Source: Plantago elongata
Taxonomy: Eukaryota > Streptophyta > Magnoliopsida > Lamiales > Plantaginaceae
Length of the DNA stretch: 64,000 nt
NCBI GenBank assembly: GCA_036897095.1
Contig: JAYMSP010000185.1
Coordinates: 1 to 64,000, forward strand
Direction of reading: 5' to 3'
Position numbers and translations under genes: made by a program. The notes below the pieces were generated by a model. It was not told where the DNA came from and searched no databases. It saw only the letters and a program-made list of their open reading frames with translations. Shown piece by piece: positions 60,398-64,000 of this stretch. Every line of letters begins with the position of its first letter. Within the stretch, counting starts at the first letter, position 1.

Positions 60398-61330
60398 TGT
60401 TTCTTATCTCACTACAGTGCTTACTTCAGCTAACCAGGAATAGTAGTTGGAGGTAGAGACAAGTGGCCTTTGTCCAATTAATTGCTCTACATTACATAAA
60501 ATGAGCAAAAACCATTCCAGTCAAGTATACAAGCAAAACTAGCACCAGTAAACAGATAACATAACTTGAACATCAGTTTACTAACCACGAAACACTAGTC
60601 AAAACTCAAAAAGCTACCAAACAAACATAAGACATTAAACCACTTATGAGAATACTTAATCTATGAGAAAAACACAAGAACAAGAAGCGGCATAAAGATT
60701 CTATATCTATGCAATAATACCAAAACAAAGCTCAATCTCTAGGCGGCAACATCGTTTAGAACGCAATTCAAGGTAGAAAATAAACTCAACCAAACCATAT
60801 ATAATTGAAAAAAATAGACAGATCCAAGAATGTTAACAAGATTTGAAACTCCACAAACTTGAGCAAAGCTTAAAAACAGTGAAGAGTAGTACCGTTGCAA
60901 GTGGCTGAAGAAAAGTGGGGAACAACACCAAAAGCGACCAACAAAGGTTGTTTTATGCTAAGGAACTGGTACGAGTATCATTAACTATGAACCAATACAA
61001 GTGGCAAATAAAAGAAGTGCTTGCTACTTTACACGAAAATGGCCTCAAAAACTTACCACTAAAATAATAGTATCCCAGATCAGATTCCCATTCCTGTGCT
61101 TGCTAGCTAGCTAGACTCTTCAATGGGCATCAAGAAAGCGAACTTTTGTTGAACCAGTAAAACCCCAGAAGGTAAAAGAATCAATAAGATGGAGAAAGAA
61201 TATCTTTTAGTGCTGGTTTTGTACCGTGGAGTTAGTGCAAGTGATGAAAGCAAGAAAGGAGGCAACAGTACTAGCTGCAAATAGTTTTTCATTCTTTGTC
61301 GCTTTCTTATGCCCCATGATCTCTAACCAT
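60398..61330 (-). promoter_or_regulatory. TPS6 5' leader, probable untranslated-region intron and short upstream ORF
   Basis: Class II TPS genes commonly have a 5' untranslated intron; the spacing here fits, but no exact junction can be fixed. On the minus strand an ATG at 61317 opens a 35-codon frame, MGHKKATKNEKLFAASTVAS..., running to a TAA. A second overlapping 61-codon frame starts at 61292. Either could be an upstream ORF if the leader begins near 61320. Both are speculative. Confidence 0.35.
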
Positions 61331-63483
61331 GGTTAAAGCTTCAGGTAACTATACCAAGTTACCAACTCAGTCTCAATTATAACTTCTTAGATCTCGATAT
61401 TTTTTTATAAATATTAAATCATAAATTATTCTCAAAATTACATTAAGAAAATAATTAAGTATGCTTTTCTAATATATTTTTATACTAATTTTAAAAACCA
61501 TTTAATATTATTTTATAAAAATAATTGAAGTTTTTAATAAATGGAACGTAATACGAAAGTACAGTACAACCCCACAAACAGAAGTTATAACACTCCTCCT
61601 ACCAAACCCCTAACTGGGCCGGCCTGTCACGATTTTAGCGATGCTAGAATGGCACGTATCATTCACTCGCCCGCGAAAATGACATGTCAATCAGTTGCTC
61701 ACACATTGGTCATTCACCAAATCCCCAGGGTTAGTTTCTTTGGCCCTACAGTAAATTTGTTTAACCGGATTACCAGACAGTAATTATAAATTCTTTTGCT
61801 TTTTGTCCAACGTGTCTTTATCTTTCCATTCATTTGAGTTATGATTGATTAACACTTAACACTCATTTTAATTAATGCTTCCCCTCCCTTTTGGGTCCGA
61901 ACCGTCCGATGCAATGATTAAGAACAATGTTAGCTTCACATGTATATTTTTCTATGGTGTAACACTATAAAGTTTAAGTTGTGCAAATCATATGTTAACA
62001 TTGGTGATTATTATATTAAAATTATAATACTTACCTAATATCATGAAAATTACGAGGTTAATAAAAATAATTATAAGCTCATAATATTTAAATTACACGT
62101 GTCATGGTGTCAGTATTATTTATGTCAAAAGTGAATAGTTAACCAAATTGAAACCTAATAAGTAATATTTCATTCTAATTGTTGTGATAATCCATCCCAC
62201 ATATATCCGTCTACAATATTTTGATAGCAATGTACTACAATTATTGGTATAGGTCTACGTAGTTAATGCCATCAACCAATTGGGGTAGATTGATGCACTT
62301 ATCAGCCTAGGGTAGTTATCATCGAATGTGGATGGCATGAGTGACCAATAAATTAATGGTCCAGGATGCTCAGCAGTTTAATCCAAGCTGCAACACAGAG
62401 TGACAGACCAAGTGAATCAATTTGAATTGATTGAATCACTGTGGACGAACATTCTAAACGCACATTGTTAAGGAGAAAAACTATACTTTACTATTCATAT
62501 GCAAATACAATCAACTGTTCTCATAGTTACATTTAAGTAGTTAATATACTTTAGTATTTAACATGTGACATTTGAAGTATATGTTGGAATGTAGTTATAT
62601 TTCAAACCATTTAATATTTCATCGTATGAGCTTCACATAACTTTACATATATGAATAATCATTCGTATAGTGGAGGTAGATTATTAAAATTGTACGTAAA
62701 AAGTAAATAATATTTAATACAGGATGTATATATGCTTTAAACGTAAATCAATGTAACGACTAAGATGTAGGTCTCACGTAATGAGTTGGAGTAGTCTTAA
62801 ACAACAACTGTAAATGATGAACGCAATAGCATTTGATTAAAAATCGTTCCTGATCCATATGATTGGTTGAGACAACCACCAAACATAGGCCTCTATCAGA
62901 TAAGTATGTCGTGGCAAGATGAACATTTTTTTTTTTATAAAACTGTGAAAATTTTTGTGAAAGTTAAAATACTTTATTTTTAAATGTATATTCATTTGAA
63001 GTGTTTATTAACAATTCAAACCTCTATAGTTTACTTCAAGATTGAATTCCCAAATGCATGCCAACTCCCCCGGTCTCTCTTATAAATTTGCTAGAATTGG
63101 TATTATAATGCTGTTGTATGGGAATACATTTTCTATTTATGTTAGTTTTATCCAAATTGACAGGTTCCACAACTATTAAAAAAATAAAATTTAATCTTAA
63201 TAAGAGATACTCAACTGTCGGGTGTACATTTATTTTCCTACTCACCTAAACACCACACCTTCTAATACCCCATACAATACAGAGGAAAAGATTCATACTT
63301 TCAAGTTTCAAGTGAAATAGAATGACAAATGCGTTATTTTCAAATCAAGAGTTATACACCAACTTTTCAGATCAAGAGTCATGCACCAACTTTTTTTAAC
63401 TCACTTTCAACTTATTTAGAAACTTGTTGCATTACACTCACATATGGCGCCATAAGGCCATACCATAGAAGTTTTAACGTTAA
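61331..63483. other. TPS6 upstream intergenic DNA
   Basis: AT-rich; no gene, RNA or clear element. The open frame at 61541-61783 has no known domain. Confidence 0.45.
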
Positions 63484-63642
63484 GGGGTGTTTGGATGGGA
63501 ATTCGAATATCCCCATTTGACTCGATGAACAGTGATTTGGCCTAAATTATACTTAAAATACCTCACTCAAATGTCCATCCAAACATAATTTTCACCAAAA
63601 TTCATTCAAATGCCTACTTAAATGTTCATCCAAACAGCCACT
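63484..63642. mobile_element. Tourist-like MITE (copy E, inverted)
   Basis: GGGGTGTTTGGATGGGAATT at the left and CATCCAAACAGCCAC at the right form the inverted ends. Left flank TTAA (63480-63483) and right flank TTAA (63642-63645) fit a TAA/TTA target duplication. The interior TTTGACTCGATGAACAGTGA is the reverse complement of the core of copies B-D. Confidence 0.75.
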
Positions 63643-64000
63643 TAATATTTTTAAGTACATTATTAAACCAGTCATCCCTATTATACTTGCCATGCCATTA
63701 CACTAACGAAATTAAAATCAATTACGTATCTAGATTTAATATAGGTTGCCATAGACTCTAAATATCATTAAAAAATTCTCTCGTAGCTCATTTACGAGTT
63801 CGAACTTGTAAAGAGAGGTACAATTTAATCATTTACGTAATACTTTTTACTTAGGCAACCCGATCATAAAATCTTTGTAAAAAATGTGTACAATATTTAT
63901 AAAATGAACGGCTAGTTTTCACGTTATGTCGTGGTGCGGCCTTGTAGCTCTATTCCGCTAGATCACATCCCTGAGCTTGGACATATGCTCTGCTAATTCT
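63643..64000. other. Intergenic DNA at right edge
   Basis: Nothing recognisable. Confidence 0.4.

Noticed and set aside
63774-63830. tRNA-like B box (GAGTTCGAAC) near the right edge
   Set aside because: No matching A box at the right distance and no tRNA fold.
1-64000. CRISPR arrays, phage or bacterial operons
   Set aside because: The intron-bearing plant genes and plant transposons exclude a prokaryotic source; no spaced short repeats of CRISPR type were seen.

Overview
The window is nuclear DNA from a plant, most likely a eudicot. Evidence: AT-rich intergenic DNA, intron-rich genes with GT-AG (and two GC-AG) introns, plant-only families (class II trehalose-6-phosphate synthase, CslG, ABIL), and typical plant transposons (Ty1/copia, PIF/Harbinger, Tourist-like and hAT-like MITEs). 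The species cannot be named from the sequence. All gene models were spliced by eye. Each spliced CDS keeps an open frame from ATG to stop.

Layout. 0-8.4 kb is repeat-rich intergenic DNA: a Tourist-like MITE, a long-TIR element, an inverted-repeat cluster enclosing a 20-bp minisatellite, a 134-bp tandem duplication and an hAT-like element. 8.4-14.6 kb is SRP19 (+), whose second coding intron holds an antisense copia fossil with both LTRs. 15.5-22.9 kb is a 16-exon gene (+) for a protein with three DUF2439 (ZGRF1/Mte1-type) modules. 23.5-25.3 kb is an ABIL gene (-), convergent with it. 25.3-32.3 kb is intergenic, with a degenerate PIF/Harbinger transposon (transposase plus Myb-like remnant) abutting a truncated hAT-like end. 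32.9 kb is a small PREY/Trm112-like gene (+). 35.0-37.9 kb is a cellulose-synthase-like G gene (-). 38-43 kb is intergenic, with a palindrome-rich island. 43.2-45.3 kb is a TMEM41-like VTT-domain membrane protein (+). 45.8-47.8 kb is a bounded, dead Harbinger element with a TAA target duplication. 48.4-51.2 kb is an RBM34/Nop12-like nucleolar RNA-binding protein (-). 51.5-55.9 kb is repeat-rich, including a CCATGG palindrome island. 56.0-60.4 kb is a TPS6-type trehalose-6-phosphate synthase-like gene (-). 60.4-64 kb is its leader/promoter and intergenic DNA.

The seven host genes are unrelated housekeeping, trafficking, cytoskeletal, wall/glycosyltransferase and sugar-signalling genes. There is no operon or biosynthetic cluster. 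The most unusual host feature is the DUF2439 gene, where a block of four exons appears to have been duplicated in tandem, giving a third module. I found no convincing new biological system. The best leads are that duplication, two GC-AG introns in neighbouring genes, the 20-bp minisatellite and the two palindrome islands.
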